From positions 3,472,001 to 3,536,000 of the forward strand of contig NZ_LT629779.1 in the NCBI RefSeq assembly GCF_900105535.1: 64,000 nt of DNA, read 5' to 3'. The notes beneath the pieces were generated by a model. The model was not told the DNA's origin. It did not search any database and was given only the letters and a program-made list of their open reading frames with translations. Origin of the DNA: Pseudarthrobacter equi. Lineage in GTDB: Bacteria > Actinomycetota > Actinomycetes > Actinomycetales > Micrococcaceae. The position numbers were made by a program, and so were the translations under genes. Position 1 is the first letter of the stretch, and each line of letters opens with the position of its first letter. Positions 1 through 8,379 of this stretch are shown in pieces.

Positions 1-549
1 CTGGTGGGGCCGCGCCGCTACGGTGAACTCGCCGCGGGTCTTCCGCGGATTCCGAGCAATATCCTGGCGGCGCGGCTCAAGGAACTGCAGGCGGCCGGGA
101 TCATCCGCCGGGTACCACACTCGCGCGTCATTGTGTACGAACTGACGGCGTACGGCAGCGAGCTTGAGCCCCTGGTGCTGGCCCTCGGCGCCTGGGGGTT
201 CAAGGCGATGGGCGAGCCCCGGGAGGACCAGGTCATCACCCCCGATTCAATGACCATGGCGCTGCGCACGGCATTCCGTCCGGAGGTGGCTGCCGGCTTG
301 CCCCCAACCTCCTACGCCGCAGATTTCGGCCCGGCCGCCCTGCTGATCCGGGTGGACGGCCGCACTCTTGGAGTGGAACGCGGGGACGGCCCTGCCGACC
401 TGGCTTTCTCTGCCGGGCCCGATGTTCGCCGGCTCATTTCCGGCGAGCTGACGCCGGGCCGCGCCATCATCACCGGCGCGGTCAAGGTGCTGGCCGGCCG
501 CGGCCACCTCCTGGAGCGCTTCGCCAGCACCTTCCACCTGGCCGCCTAG
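1..549 (+). CDS. HxlR-type winged-helix regulator with SCP2-like C-terminal domain, 5' truncated
   Basis: The reading frame is already open at base 1, so the N-terminus lies outside the window; 182 residues are visible. The first 65 or so form the second half of a winged helix of HxlR type (RYGELAAGLPRIPSNIL, then RLKELQAAGII and the wing VPHSRVIVYELT). Residues from about 90 onward resemble an SCP2-like sterol-carrier fold, a known partner of HxlR domains in actinobacteria. It is probably a DNA-binding regulator that senses a small hydrophobic ligand, but no ligand or target can be read from the sequence. It converges on the aldo/keto reductase gene. Confidence 0.75.
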   Translation: MVGPRRYGELAAGLPRIPSNILAARLKELQAAGIIRRVPHSRVIVYELTAYGSELEPLVLALGAWGFKAMGEPREDQVITPDSMTMALRTAFRPEVAAGLPPTSYAADFGPAALLIRVDGRTLGVERGDGPADLAFSAGPDVRRLISGELTPGRAIITGAVKVLAGRGHLLERFASTFHLAA

Positions 550-587
550 CCTCCCAGGCAATGTCCGGACTGCCGTCCCCCGGCAGC

Positions 588-1529
588 TCAGGGGATGTTG
601 CTCGCCCGCGCGGTGACCCACAGCCGGTACCAGTCGGCGCGGGTCAGGGCTTTGGCAACGCGGGCTGCGTCCGCGCACGCCCTGATGCGGCCGGGGTTAA
701 CGGTGCCAATCACCGGCGCGATACCCGCAGGGTGCTTCATCAGCCACCCCAAAAGGACCGACTCGCCGGACGTGCCGTGTTCGGCTGCCAGCTCAGCGAC
801 GAGGTCCGCGGTAGCGGCTTGGGACGATGTCGGACTGTCAGAATCAGCTCCGGTGTAGAGACCCCGCGCCAGCGACCCGTAGGCCTGAAGCGTGATGTTG
901 TTGCGCGTGCAGTACTCCAGTGTGCCGTGCGGAAAGCTGTAGTCCAGGTGCTCGGCGTGATTGACCAGTACCTGGCTTTCGAGCCAGGCCCGCTTGAGCA
1001 GGCTCATCTCCAACTGGTTGGCCACCACGGGCGTCTCCAACCGGTCCTGCAGCACCTCAATCTGCGCCGCGGACATGTTCGAAACGCCCAGTTGCCGCAC
1101 CTTTCCTTCGGCCATGAGCTGCCCGACGGCGGAGGCCACCTCGGCGGGGTCAGCCAACGGATCCGGCCGGTGCAGCAGGAGGATGTCCACGTAGTCTGTC
1201 CGGAGCCGTGCCAGGCTGGCGTTCACGCGTTCCAGGATGGCGTCCCGGCTGAGGTCGTAGTGCGTCTGCAGGCCGCGTTCGTTCAGCCTGATGCCGCACT
1301 TTGTCTGGAGGCGGATCCGCCCGCGAAGGCCCGGGGTGGAGGCGAGCACCTCGCCAAAGACGGCCTCGGACTTGCCGCTGCGGTAAATGTCGGCATGGTC
1401 GAACAGGGTGATGCCCGCGTCCAGGGCGGCCTGGACGGCAGCTGCTGCCTCGTCCACATGGCCGGGGCCATGCGGTTCGTCGGTCCAGCTGCCACCCAGG
1501 CCCATGCACCCGTAAATGAGTTCCTGCAT
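588..1529 (-). CDS. aldo/keto reductase
   Basis: A 313-residue NADPH-dependent carbonyl reductase of the YdhF-like aldo/keto reductase group. The catalytic tetrad is visible: Asp44 and Tyr49 in FDHADIY, Lys77 in LQTKCGI, His120 in LLLHRPDP. The C-terminal cofactor loop follows the usual pattern (PVIGTVNPGRI). The start was set at ATG 1529 because the family begins directly with MQELIYGCMGLGG; an upstream in-frame start would add 36 unrelated residues running into the neighbouring gene. It lies 34 bases downstream of the GH13 gene on the same strand, so the two are probably cotranscribed. The physiological substrate is unknown. Confidence 0.88.
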   Translation of the reverse strand: MQELIYGCMGLGGSWTDEPHGPGHVDEAAAAVQAALDAGITLFDHADIYRSGKSEAVFGEVLASTPGLRGRIRLQTKCGIRLNERGLQTHYDLSRDAILERVNASLARLRTDYVDILLLHRPDPLADPAEVASAVGQLMAEGKVRQLGVSNMSAAQIEVLQDRLETPVVANQLEMSLLKRAWLESQVLVNHAEHLDYSFPHGTLEYCTRNNITLQAYGSLARGLYTGADSDSPTSSQAATADLVAELAAEHGTSGESVLLGWLMKHPAGIAPVIGTVNPGRIRACADAARVAKALTRADWYRLWVTARASNIP

Positions 1530-1563
1530 CAGGAATTCGCGTCCGGCCGGCCGGCAACCATCG

Positions 1564-3276
1564 TCAGCGCAGCCATGCGGTGGTGTTGGCCGGCAGCTTT
1601 CCGTCTTCCAGCGGCGCGCTGCTGACCAGGACGTCACCGGCGGGAAGCGCCACGGCCGTGTTCCCGAAGTTGGTCACGGACTGCCAGCCGTTGGGGCGCT
1701 TGAAGTGCAGGATGTCCGGGGTGCCGCTGTCCACCCATTCGAGTTCCTCGCCGGTCTGCAGTTCCCTGCGGAGCTTCAGGGCCTTGCGGTAGAGCTCCAG
1801 GGTGGAGCCGTCCGTACCGTCCTGCGCTTCCACGGCGTACTTGCTGAACCAGCCAGGCTGGGGCAGGTGGGAGCCGCCCTCACCAAACCCGAACGACGTG
1901 CCCTCAACCTTCCACGGCAGCGGCACGCGGCAGCCGTCACGGCCGATTTCCACGCCCTTGTTGCGGAAGAAGGACGGGTCCTGGCGCTCCGACTCGGGGA
2001 TCTCAGCCACTTCCTGCAGGCCGAGTTCCTCGCCCTGGTAGAGGTATGCGGAACCGGGGACGGCGAGCATCAGCAGCGTTGCCGCCCGGGCACGGCGTTC
2101 GCCCAGTTCAACGTCCAGCTGATCGGCGGGGGCGCCGGCCAGCAGCCAGTCCTTGCCGTCCTGGCCCTTCGCGCCGGCCTTGGTCTTCGCGATCTGCGGC
2201 AGCCCGTAGCGGGTGGCATGCCGGACCACGTCGTGGTTGGAGAAGACCCACGTGGAGGAGGCCCCGGTGGCGGCGGCTTCGGCGAGGTTGCGGGTGATGA
2301 TTTCCCGGTACTCGGCGGCGTCGAAGTCGGACTGCAGCAGGTCGAAGTTGAAGGCCTGGCCCAACCCCTGCGGGCTGGCATAGCGGGCCCGGCGGCTGGC
2401 GTGCACCCAGGCTTCGGCAACGGCAGTGCGCGGCGGGTTGTACTCGTTGAAGACCTCGCGCCATTCCGTGTAGACCTCGTGGACTTCGTCGCGGTCCCAG
2501 AACGGGTGCGTGCCGTCGTCGAATCCGTCCACGCCGGTGCTGGCGGCACTGAGCTCCAGCTTGGACAGCAGCGGCTCGGTGAGGTCCTTGGTGAGCGCAT
2601 GCGCCACGTCGACCCGGAAGCCGTCCACGCCGCGGTCGGACCAGAAACGGAGGGTCTTCAGGAAGTCGTCACGGATTTCGCGGTTGGCCCAGTTCAGGTC
2701 CGGCTGTTCCTTGGCAAAGATGTGCATGTACCACTGCCCCGGCGTACCGTCCGGTTCGGTGATCCGTTCCCACGCAGGGCCGCCGAAGACCGAGTCCCAG
2801 TCCGACGGCGGGAACTCGCCGTTGGGGCCCTTGCCGTCGCGGAAGATGTACCTGTCGCGGGCCGGGGATCCCTTGGGCGCGGCGAGCGCCTCCCGGAACC
2901 ACTCATGCCGGTTGGACGAGTGGTTGGGGACGATGTCGGCAATCAGCTTGATCCCGGCCTCGTGCAGGGCCTTGGCCATGGCGTCGAAGTCCTCGAGCGT
3001 GCCCAGCTTGGGGTCCACGTCGCGGTAGTCGTCCACGTCGTAGCCACCATCCGCGAGTGCCGACGGGTAGAAGGGGCTCAGCCAGACGGCGTCGATGCCC
3101 AGCGTCTTCAGGTACGGGACCTTGGCCGTGATGCCCTTCAGGTCGCCGATGCCGTCGCCGTTCGAATCGGCAAAGCTGCGGGGGTAGATCTGGTAGACGG
3201 AGGCCTGTCGCCACCAGTTCGGATCGGACAGGCGATCGGAGTCGGACAGGGTTGCCAGGGTGGCGGTGGTGGACAA
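1564..3276 (-). CDS. GH13 alpha-glucosidase / oligo-1,6-glucosidase
   Basis: A 570-residue cytosolic glycoside hydrolase family 13 enzyme with no signal peptide. Conserved regions are DIVPNH (114-119), GFRVDVAH with nucleophile Asp223, AEAW with acid/base Glu288, and SNHD with Asp349. Length and motifs fit alpha-glucosidases that hydrolyse maltose, isomaltose or trehalose-type oligosaccharides; the exact linkage cannot be read. The start is a TTG at 3276, chosen because AAAGGA precedes it at a suitable distance. An AT-rich promoter with a palindrome lies just upstream, and the aldo/keto reductase gene follows. Confidence 0.92.
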   Translation of the reverse strand: MSTTATLATLSDSDRLSDPNWWRQASVYQIYPRSFADSNGDGIGDLKGITAKVPYLKTLGIDAVWLSPFYPSALADGGYDVDDYRDVDPKLGTLEDFDAMAKALHEAGIKLIADIVPNHSSNRHEWFREALAAPKGSPARDRYIFRDGKGPNGEFPPSDWDSVFGGPAWERITEPDGTPGQWYMHIFAKEQPDLNWANREIRDDFLKTLRFWSDRGVDGFRVDVAHALTKDLTEPLLSKLELSAASTGVDGFDDGTHPFWDRDEVHEVYTEWREVFNEYNPPRTAVAEAWVHASRRARYASPQGLGQAFNFDLLQSDFDAAEYREIITRNLAEAAATGASSTWVFSNHDVVRHATRYGLPQIAKTKAGAKGQDGKDWLLAGAPADQLDVELGERRARAATLLMLAVPGSAYLYQGEELGLQEVAEIPESERQDPSFFRNKGVEIGRDGCRVPLPWKVEGTSFGFGEGGSHLPQPGWFSKYAVEAQDGTDGSTLELYRKALKLRRELQTGEELEWVDSGTPDILHFKRPNGWQSVTNFGNTAVALPAGDVLVSSAPLEDGKLPANTTAWLR

Positions 3277-3307
3277 GGAGGGATCCTTTTCTGCTGGTCG
3301 CGGCGTT

Positions 3308-3340
3308 TTTATATTGGATCTAAATTTACTTGCCTAAGTA
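3308..3340 (-). promoter_or_regulatory. promoter with palindromic operator for the GH13 gene
   Basis: On the minus strand TATAAA (3308-3313) is a good -10 element, with TTAGGC (3332-3337) 18 bases upstream as a possible -35. The palindrome TACTTGCCTAAGTA (3327-3340) overlaps the -35, which suits a repressor site. The patch is much more AT-rich than its surroundings. The binding protein is unknown; no LacI, ROK or MarR regulator gene is adjacent. Confidence 0.5.
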
Positions 3341-3415
3341 TTATCTGGTGCTTTGCACCGGGAGGTCAACAGTGCTGGCCGGGGACCGTTGGTGGTTCCG
3401 GCGCTGCCGTCCGGG

Positions 3416-4987
3416 TCACTCGGGCATGATCATGGTCCGCAGGTCCAGCTGGCGGAGCACCCGGTCCGCCACTTCGGGGTCCATGTCAGGTTCGCTCCGC
3501 GCGGCCACCACTTCCTGCCGGGCGGCGTCCAGCGCGATGGTCTGGACCGCGATGGCCAGTTCCCGGCCACGTTGGCGTTTCTCCGGCAGGGACTCGTTCC
3601 GGAGGCTGCCGTCCAGGAGTTCGGCCTGCAGCCGCTTCATCCTCTCCTTGACCAGTTCCACTTTTTCGGGCGGGAGGTCCTTCATGAGGTCGTGGCCCTT
3701 GAGTGCTGCAACGGCGGCACCTTGGGCGCGCTTGGCCAGCAGCCGTGCGGCATCGCGTTCCTCCGACCCGTCGCCGGTGGCCTTCAGGACCCGCATCAGC
3801 CACGGCAGGGTCAGCCCGGGCAGGACCAGGGTGGCGAGCAGGACGGCGCAGGCGATGACCAGCAGATAGTCCCGTCCCGGGAACGGGCTCCCGTCCGCCA
3901 GGGTCACCGGCAAAGCCAGGGCGAGGGCCAGCGTTGCCAGGCCGCGCATGCCGCACCACGTCAGGATGACCACTTCCTTCAGGGACGTGGGCTGCAGCAG
4001 GTTCCGCCGTTTCCGGGCTCCGAGGGCCAGCACGGCCAGCCACAGGAACCGCACGCCGAACACCAGCACGCAGACCACCAGGGCCACGCCGATCATGCCG
4101 AAGATTGCCGTTCCCTCGTCCCTGATCACGTGCCGGATTTCCAGGCCCACCAGCCCGAAGGCCAGCCCGGTGACCAGGAGCTCCACCACGTCCCAGAAGG
4201 CGTTGCGGGTAACCCTCTCGGCGGCGTCCTGCGGCCGGGAGTGCCTCTGCATCTCCAGGGCGGTGACCACCACGGCGATCACGCCCGAAGCATGCACCTC
4301 CTCGGCCAGGATGTATGCCGCGAAAGGCACCACCAGCGTGATGGCACTGCGTGCCACCATCGAGTTCACCAACCGGTACGCGAGGGCAATGACCCAGCCC
4401 ATGGCGACGCCGACCACCACGGCAAGTGCCGCGCCCACCACGAACTTCAGGACGACGTCGGCCTCCACTTTGGTGCCGCCCACGGCCGCCGCGACGGCCG
4501 CCTGGAAGATGACGATGGCCGCGGCGTCGTTGAACAGCCCCTCGCTTTGCAGGACGGTAGTGAGCCTGCGCGGCATGTGCACGCGGCTCGCCACGGATTC
4601 GACGGCCACCGGGTCCGGCGGTGCCACCATGGCGCCCAGTGCGATGGCGGCGGGGATGCCGATCCCGGGGATCATGAGCCACGCGGCGCCTGCCACCGTT
4701 GCCGTGGTGATGACCACCAGCGCCACGGCCAGCATGATCAGCGTCCGCCACCGGACCCGGAACACGGCCCAGGAGCTCCGCTGGGCCGTGGCGAAGAGCA
4801 ACGGCGGCAGGAAGATCGGCAGGATCAGTTCCGGCTCTATTTCGAGGTCCGGGAATCCCGGAATGAAGGTCAGCGCCACCGCCAGGAGCAGCATCAGGAC
4901 CGGATACGGCAGGCGCAGCCTGTCCCCCAGCCCCACAGCTACAACGGTGGCCAGGAGGAGCCCAATAATCAGTGCCAGCTGGTCCAT
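3416..4987 (-). CDS. Na+/H+ antiporter, CPA1 family
   Basis: A 523-residue membrane protein with about 12 hydrophobic segments over the first 410 residues and a charged cytosolic tail of about 110. CPA1 signatures are visible: PPDPVAVES, and FNDAAAIVIF carrying the ion-binding Asn-Asp. It should exchange cytoplasmic Na+ (or K+) for protons at the plasma membrane. It is the last gene of a close-packed minus-strand run (15 bases after the SDR gene). The run gives no obvious shared pathway, so cotranscription is inferred from spacing only. Confidence 0.88.
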   Translation of the reverse strand: MDQLALIIGLLLATVVAVGLGDRLRLPYPVLMLLLAVALTFIPGFPDLEIEPELILPIFLPPLLFATAQRSSWAVFRVRWRTLIMLAVALVVITTATVAGAAWLMIPGIGIPAAIALGAMVAPPDPVAVESVASRVHMPRRLTTVLQSEGLFNDAAAIVIFQAAVAAAVGGTKVEADVVLKFVVGAALAVVVGVAMGWVIALAYRLVNSMVARSAITLVVPFAAYILAEEVHASGVIAVVVTALEMQRHSRPQDAAERVTRNAFWDVVELLVTGLAFGLVGLEIRHVIRDEGTAIFGMIGVALVVCVLVFGVRFLWLAVLALGARKRRNLLQPTSLKEVVILTWCGMRGLATLALALALPVTLADGSPFPGRDYLLVIACAVLLATLVLPGLTLPWLMRVLKATGDGSEERDAARLLAKRAQGAAVAALKGHDLMKDLPPEKVELVKERMKRLQAELLDGSLRNESLPEKRQRGRELAIAVQTIALDAARQEVVAARSEPDMDPEVADRVLRQLDLRTMIMPE

Positions 4988-5002
4988 CTGCTGCGGTTCC
5001 GC

Positions 5003-5659
5003 TTAGGCCTGCGGCTCCAGCGCTGCCGCCACCGGAAGCGACCCGTCACGGAATTCGATGGTCCGGCCCGCGGTTTCGGGCAGGTCCAGCACCGCTGCGG
5101 CAACAATAGCGGTATTGGCACGGGACGTTTCTCCGCCGCCTTCCTTGGGCGGGTTGACGTCGATGCGCCCTGAGCCCGGCTTCTCCGTCAGGGAACCCGG
5201 GCCAAGGATGGTCCACGCCAGGTCCGTGCCGCGCAGGTACTCGTCCGCGTCCGCCTTGGCTTCGGCGTAGGCGTAGAAGCTGTTGGCCTCAGGCACCCCG
5301 TGGTCCTTGCCGGCGCCCAGGTAGGACACCATCACGTACCGGTTGACGCCTGCCTGCGCTGCGGCATCCATGGAGCGGATGGCCGCGTCCCGGTCCACGG
5401 CGTAGGTGCGGTCCGGGTTGCCGCCGCCGGCTCCGGCCGACCACACCACGGCGTCGTGGCCCTGCAGCGCTTCGGCGATGGCCGGCGTCGGGGCGTTTTC
5501 AATGTCCAGGACCGACGGCGTGGCACCGGTTGCCGTGACGTCGGCGGCGTGGTCCGGGTTGCGGATGAACGAGGTGACGCTGTGGCCTTCCCCGGTGAGG
5601 AGGGTGGACAAGTGCAGGGCCACTTTGCCGTGGCCGCCAATGATTGCGATTCGGGTCAT
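5003..5659 (-). CDS. NAD(P)-binding atypical SDR (NmrA-like)
   Basis: A 218-residue single-domain Rossmann protein. The nucleotide-binding loop is IAIIGGHGKVALHL at the N-terminus, and YVMVSYLGA and FYAYAEAKADADEYL match atypical SDRs of the YwnB/NmrA type. The start was placed at ATG 5659, next to the Rossmann strand; an upstream in-frame alternative would overlap the neighbouring stop. Possible roles are NAD(P)-dependent reduction or redox sensing. Gaps to the neighbours are about 15 bases, so it is probably in an operon. Confidence 0.85.
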   Translation of the reverse strand: MTRIAIIGGHGKVALHLSTLLTGEGHSVTSFIRNPDHAADVTATGATPSVLDIENAPTPAIAEALQGHDAVVWSAGAGGGNPDRTYAVDRDAAIRSMDAAAQAGVNRYVMVSYLGAGKDHGVPEANSFYAYAEAKADADEYLRGTDLAWTILGPGSLTEKPGSGRIDVNPPKEGGGETSRANTAIVAAAVLDLPETAGRTIEFRDGSLPVAAALEPQA

Positions 5660-5675
5660 GGACCCATTCTGCCCC

Positions 5676-6251
5676 CTAGCTGCAGTTCCCACTGAGGCTG
5701 CGGTAGCGGAGGTACATCACACCGTTTCCGAACCGGCGCTCCTCGAGGAGTTCGAGGTTGAGCTCCAGGCCTTCCGGGAAGAAGCGCAGCCCGCCGCCCA
5801 CCACCACCGGGCTGACGAACACCTGGCACTCGTCCACCAGCCCTGCGGAGAGTGCCGCCACCGCGATGGTGGCACCGCCGATGCCGATGGTCCCATCCGC
5901 GCCGTCCTTGAGCTTCTGCACGGCGTCAGGATCGAACCGGCGTTCGATCCTGGTCCGCGGGGTGGCAGGGCGTTCCAGCGTGGTGGAGTAGACGATCTTG
6001 TCTGCAGCGCGCCAGATCCGGGAGTAGTCCTGGATCACCGGCGGCTCATCCGAAGGCGGAGCGCCAAAGGTTTCCCAGGCAGACATCACCTCGTACATCC
6101 GCCGCCCGTACAGGTAGGTGCCGGCGTCCCGTTCGAGGTCGTTGACGAACGCGTGGACTTCCTCGTCCGGGGCGCTCCAGTCGAAGTTGCCGTTCCGGTC
6201 CGCGAGGTAGCCGTCCAGCGAAATGAGGCCCGAGTAGATGAGCTGCGCCAT
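5676..6251 (-). CDS. dihydrofolate-reductase-like protein (RibD C-terminal fold)
   Basis: A 191-residue protein of the DHFR/RibD C-terminal superfamily, starting MAQLIYSGLISLDGYLAD and carrying TIGIGGATIAVAAL and VSPVVVGGGLRFFP, which correspond to the NADPH-binding and core strands. These YyaP/YwjB-like proteins are usually annotated as dihydrofolate reductase family, but they lack several folate-binding residues and true DHFR activity is doubtful. The start lies 3 bases after the stop of the AhpD-like gene, implying translational coupling. Confidence 0.88.
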   Translation of the reverse strand: MAQLIYSGLISLDGYLADRNGNFDWSAPDEEVHAFVNDLERDAGTYLYGRRMYEVMSAWETFGAPPSDEPPVIQDYSRIWRAADKIVYSTTLERPATPRTRIERRFDPDAVQKLKDGADGTIGIGGATIAVAALSAGLVDECQVFVSPVVVGGGLRFFPEGLELNLELLEERRFGNGVMYLRYRSLSGNCS

Positions 6252-6254
6252 GCC

Positions 6255-6848
6255 CTATGCCTTTCTTGTACCGGAGGACGGAAGCGGCGAGAGGAGGGCG
6301 GCCTGCAGCCCGGGGCTGAGCCCCTCCGGCACGTCCAGGTCCACGTTCAGGGCCAGCAGGGCACGGCTGAAGAAGTTCCGGGCGGCCGCAGCCAGTGTGA
6401 TGTCGGCGATTTCTCGGTCGCTGAAGCCAAGGTCACGAAGCCGCTGCGCATCTGGATCCGCCATGCCTGCAGCGTCGGTGCTCAGCTTCACGGCGTAATC
6501 CATCATGGCCACCTCACTGGCCGGCAGCCCGGCCTGATGGAAGTCCCGGGCGATCGCCGCGAGCTCCTCCTCCCCCATGATGGTGAGGGTCTTCTTGCCG
6601 TGCGCCAGACGGCAGTGGGAGGACCCCAGGGCCTGGGCTGCGGCGAGCGTGACCAGTTCGTAGCGGCGCAGCCCCAGGGACGAGCTGATGGCCCGTGTGA
6701 GCGCCTCCCAGGCCAGGTAAGCCTCAGGGTTCAGGCTCATGGCCTTCGTGTGGCTGGGGACGTGCCCCAGCGTGCGGATGTCGTCGCTGTAAATCCCTGC
6801 CTGCAGACCGTCCGCTTCGGCTTCGGGGATCATGCGGAGGATGGTCAT
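6255..6848 (-). CDS. carboxymuconolactone decarboxylase / AhpD-like protein
   Basis: A 197-residue all-helical protein of the AhpD-like superfamily, peroxidase-related subgroup. The active-site block lies at residues 64-83 (ELVTLAAAQALGSSHCRLAH). In AhpD two cysteines form a CxxC pair; here the first position is Ser76 and only Cys79 and His83 remain, so a classic dithiol mechanism is excluded. The start was taken at ATG 6848, because an upstream extension has low-complexity shadow composition. It heads the run AhpD-like, DHFR-like, SDR, antiporter. Confidence 0.83.
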   Translation of the reverse strand: MTILRMIPEAEADGLQAGIYSDDIRTLGHVPSHTKAMSLNPEAYLAWEALTRAISSSLGLRRYELVTLAAAQALGSSHCRLAHGKKTLTIMGEEELAAIARDFHQAGLPASEVAMMDYAVKLSTDAAGMADPDAQRLRDLGFSDREIADITLAAAARNFFSRALLALNVDLDVPEGLSPGLQAALLSPLPSSGTRKA

Positions 6849-6922
6849 GGCTGGTCCTCGGGGGCAGGGCGATGGCTGACGCGCCCATTGTTGTCCGGGT
6901 GCGGGTTTTTGTAAACAGTCCG

Positions 6923-7711
6923 TCAGGCCTTGCGGTTCACTAAGTACTGCTGGCCGAGCGTCCAGAGGTTCGACACCGTCCAGTAGACCAGGACCCCGAT
7001 GGGGAAGAACGCCCCGCCGAGGGCGAAAACGATGGGCAGGGCGTAGAGGAGGATCCGCTGCTGGCGGACCAGCGGGTTGTCGGCGTCCCCCGTGGTCATG
7101 GTGCGGGCGGACACGAGTTTCTGGGTCAGGAACTGGCATGCGGTCATCACCAGGATCATGGCGACGGCGAGCACGGCGACTGCCGCCGCGTCACCGCCGC
7201 CATGGAGGAGGGAGGCCGACAGCGGCGCACCGAAAATGGTGGACACGTTGAATTGCTCCGCCTGGGCGGCCTCCATGGCGCCAATGCCTGTCCCCCGCCC
7301 CACTGCGTCGGGGATGCCGGCGAGCACCTGGAAGAGGCCCAGGAAGAACGGCGCCTGGATCAGCAGCGGCAGGCAGGCGGAGAACGGGTTGGTGCCGTGC
7401 TTCTTATACAGGGCCATCTGTTCCTGGGCCATAGCCTGCCGCGACGGCTGGTCCGTCCTGCCTGCATATTTCTCCTGCAGCGCCTTGAGGTCAGGCTGCA
7501 GCTGGCGCATGCGCCGCTGGGCCCGCACCTGCGCCAGGAACACGGGGACCAGCGTGGCGCGGACCACCAGCACCAATCCGATGATGGCCAGCGTCCAGGT
7601 CCCTCCGCCGTCCGCGGGCAGGCCCAGGGCGGTCAATCCGTCGTGGAAGGCCACCAGGACTGCGGACATCAGCCACCTAAATGGCTCCATGACCTGTGCA
7701 AGAACATCCAC
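6923..7711 (-). CDS. YidC/Oxa1-family membrane insertase, second paralog type
   Basis: A 262-residue multi-spanning protein. The Oxa1 core is clear: AQVRAQRRMRQLQPDLKALQ, then YKKHGTNPFSACLPLLIQAPFF, and a final membrane segment near VLVYWTVSNLWTLGQQYLV. It inserts proteins into the plasma membrane. It is shorter than the housekeeping YidC, which normally sits beside rpmH and rnpA; neither is here, so this is probably an accessory copy. It lies just downstream of the tRNA terminator and likely has its own promoter between 7712 and 7765. Confidence 0.9.
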   Translation of the reverse strand: MDVLAQVMEPFRWLMSAVLVAFHDGLTALGLPADGGGTWTLAIIGLVLVVRATLVPVFLAQVRAQRRMRQLQPDLKALQEKYAGRTDQPSRQAMAQEQMALYKKHGTNPFSACLPLLIQAPFFLGLFQVLAGIPDAVGRGTGIGAMEAAQAEQFNVSTIFGAPLSASLLHGGGDAAAVAVLAVAMILVMTACQFLTQKLVSARTMTTGDADNPLVRQQRILLYALPIVFALGGAFFPIGVLVYWTVSNLWTLGQQYLVNRKA

Positions 7712-7765
7712 CGATTCCCCCGTTCGACAGTTGCTGCAAAACTACTGCCCTTCGGAGAAACAGGA

Positions 7766-7799
7766 AAGCCCCCGGAATCTCGGGGGATTCCGGGGGCTT
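7766..7799 (-). terminator. intrinsic terminator after tRNA-Met
   Basis: Arms of 13 bases (7766-7778 and 7787-7799, AAGCCCCCGGAAT with its exact complement) enclose an 8-base loop. On the minus strand the stem is followed by TTTCCTGTTT. It lies seven bases beyond the tRNA-Met 3' end and so ends the Thr-Met tRNA transcript. Confidence 0.8.
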
Positions 7800-7805
7800 A
7801 GCCTG

Positions 7806-7879
7806 TAGCGGTGGGGAGGCTCGATCTCCCGACCTCACGATTATGAGTCGTGCGCTCTAACCAACTGAGCTACACCGCC
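7806..7879 (-). tRNA. tRNA-Met (CAT), elongator
   Basis: A 74-base cloverleaf: acceptor GGCGGTG/CACCGCT, D-stem GCTC/GAGC, anticodon stem CACGA/TCGTG around CTCATAA, T-stem GGGAG/CTCCC. The anticodon is CAT. The anticodon stem lacks the three G-C pairs of an initiator, so it is an elongator; tRNA-Ile2, which has the same gene anticodon, is not fully excluded. The first acceptor pair is G-U and the T-loop begins with A. CCA is not encoded. Confidence 0.92.
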
Positions 7880-7940
7880 ACGAATGAGAAAAACCTGCGT
7901 CAAGCCGGTCAAAACCGCCCTGACGCAGGCCCTCATTCAG

Positions 7941-8012
7941 AGCCCCCCACCGGAATCGATCCGGTGACCTCGTTCTTACCAAGAACGCGCTCTACCACTG
8001 AGCTAGGGGGGC
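7941..8012 (-). tRNA. tRNA-Thr (GGT)
   Basis: A 72-base cloverleaf: acceptor GCCCCCC/GGGGGGC, D-stem GCTC/GAGC, anticodon stem CGTTC/GAACG around TTGGTAA (anticodon GGT), T-stem ACCGG/CCGGT. It lies 61 bases upstream of tRNA-Met on the same strand and probably shares its transcript. The Thr-Met order is typical of actinobacteria, where rpmG often follows; here a terminator follows directly. CCA is not encoded. Confidence 0.94.
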
Positions 8013-8315
8013 AACGAGTAAATACTCTACCGGAAGATTTACTCACCAACAAATCGGCCTGAACGGCCGTCCGGGCGGCCCGCAACAGTTGCGATTCCGG
8101 GCTGAAGCTCCTCAGATTTCCGCGTGTTTCCGGGGATCCTGAGCATGCCAGAGGCCGGATGTACGACGGCGGAAGGCGCCTTTGGGAGCCTCCCCGCCGC
8201 CGTTTGAGGTACCGAATGTGTCCAGCCCCACATGCGGGCGGAGATTTCGGACAGATAACGGGACTTGAGTTGGCCTGACGTCACGGTATCTGCCCAAGAA
8301 CTCATGCGGGTTAAA
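8013..8315. other. intergenic region between tRNA-Thr and the helicase terminator
   Basis: About 300 bases with no gene I can support. The part next to tRNA-Thr must hold the promoter of the tRNA transcript; an AT-rich patch with GAGTA..TACTC symmetry lies around 8016-8030. The remainder has no recognisable motif. A minus-strand frame runs across it into the helicase terminator but has no coding character. Confidence 0.5.
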
Positions 8316-8351
8316 CGGCGATGGGCCGGCTCGAAAGCCGGCCCATCGCCG
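8316..8351 (-). terminator. intrinsic terminator of the RNA helicase gene
   Basis: A perfect 16-base inverted repeat (arms 8316-8331 and 8336-8351, CGGCGATGGGCCGGCT with its complement) with a CGAA loop, 28 bases beyond the helicase stop. On the minus strand it is followed by TTTAA. The arms are unusually long and exact for a terminator. Confidence 0.82.
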
Positions 8352-8379
8352 TCGTGCATGGATCTAACCTGCGGAAGGT

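Noticed and set aside
1516..3429. A 637-codon plus-strand open frame opposite the GH13 gene
   Set aside because: Mirror of the GH13 coding frame, with no recognisable protein content.
3353..5173. A 606-codon plus-strand open frame opposite the antiporter
   Set aside because: Its translation is His/Gln/Asp-rich without family features, and the minus-strand antiporter explains the region.
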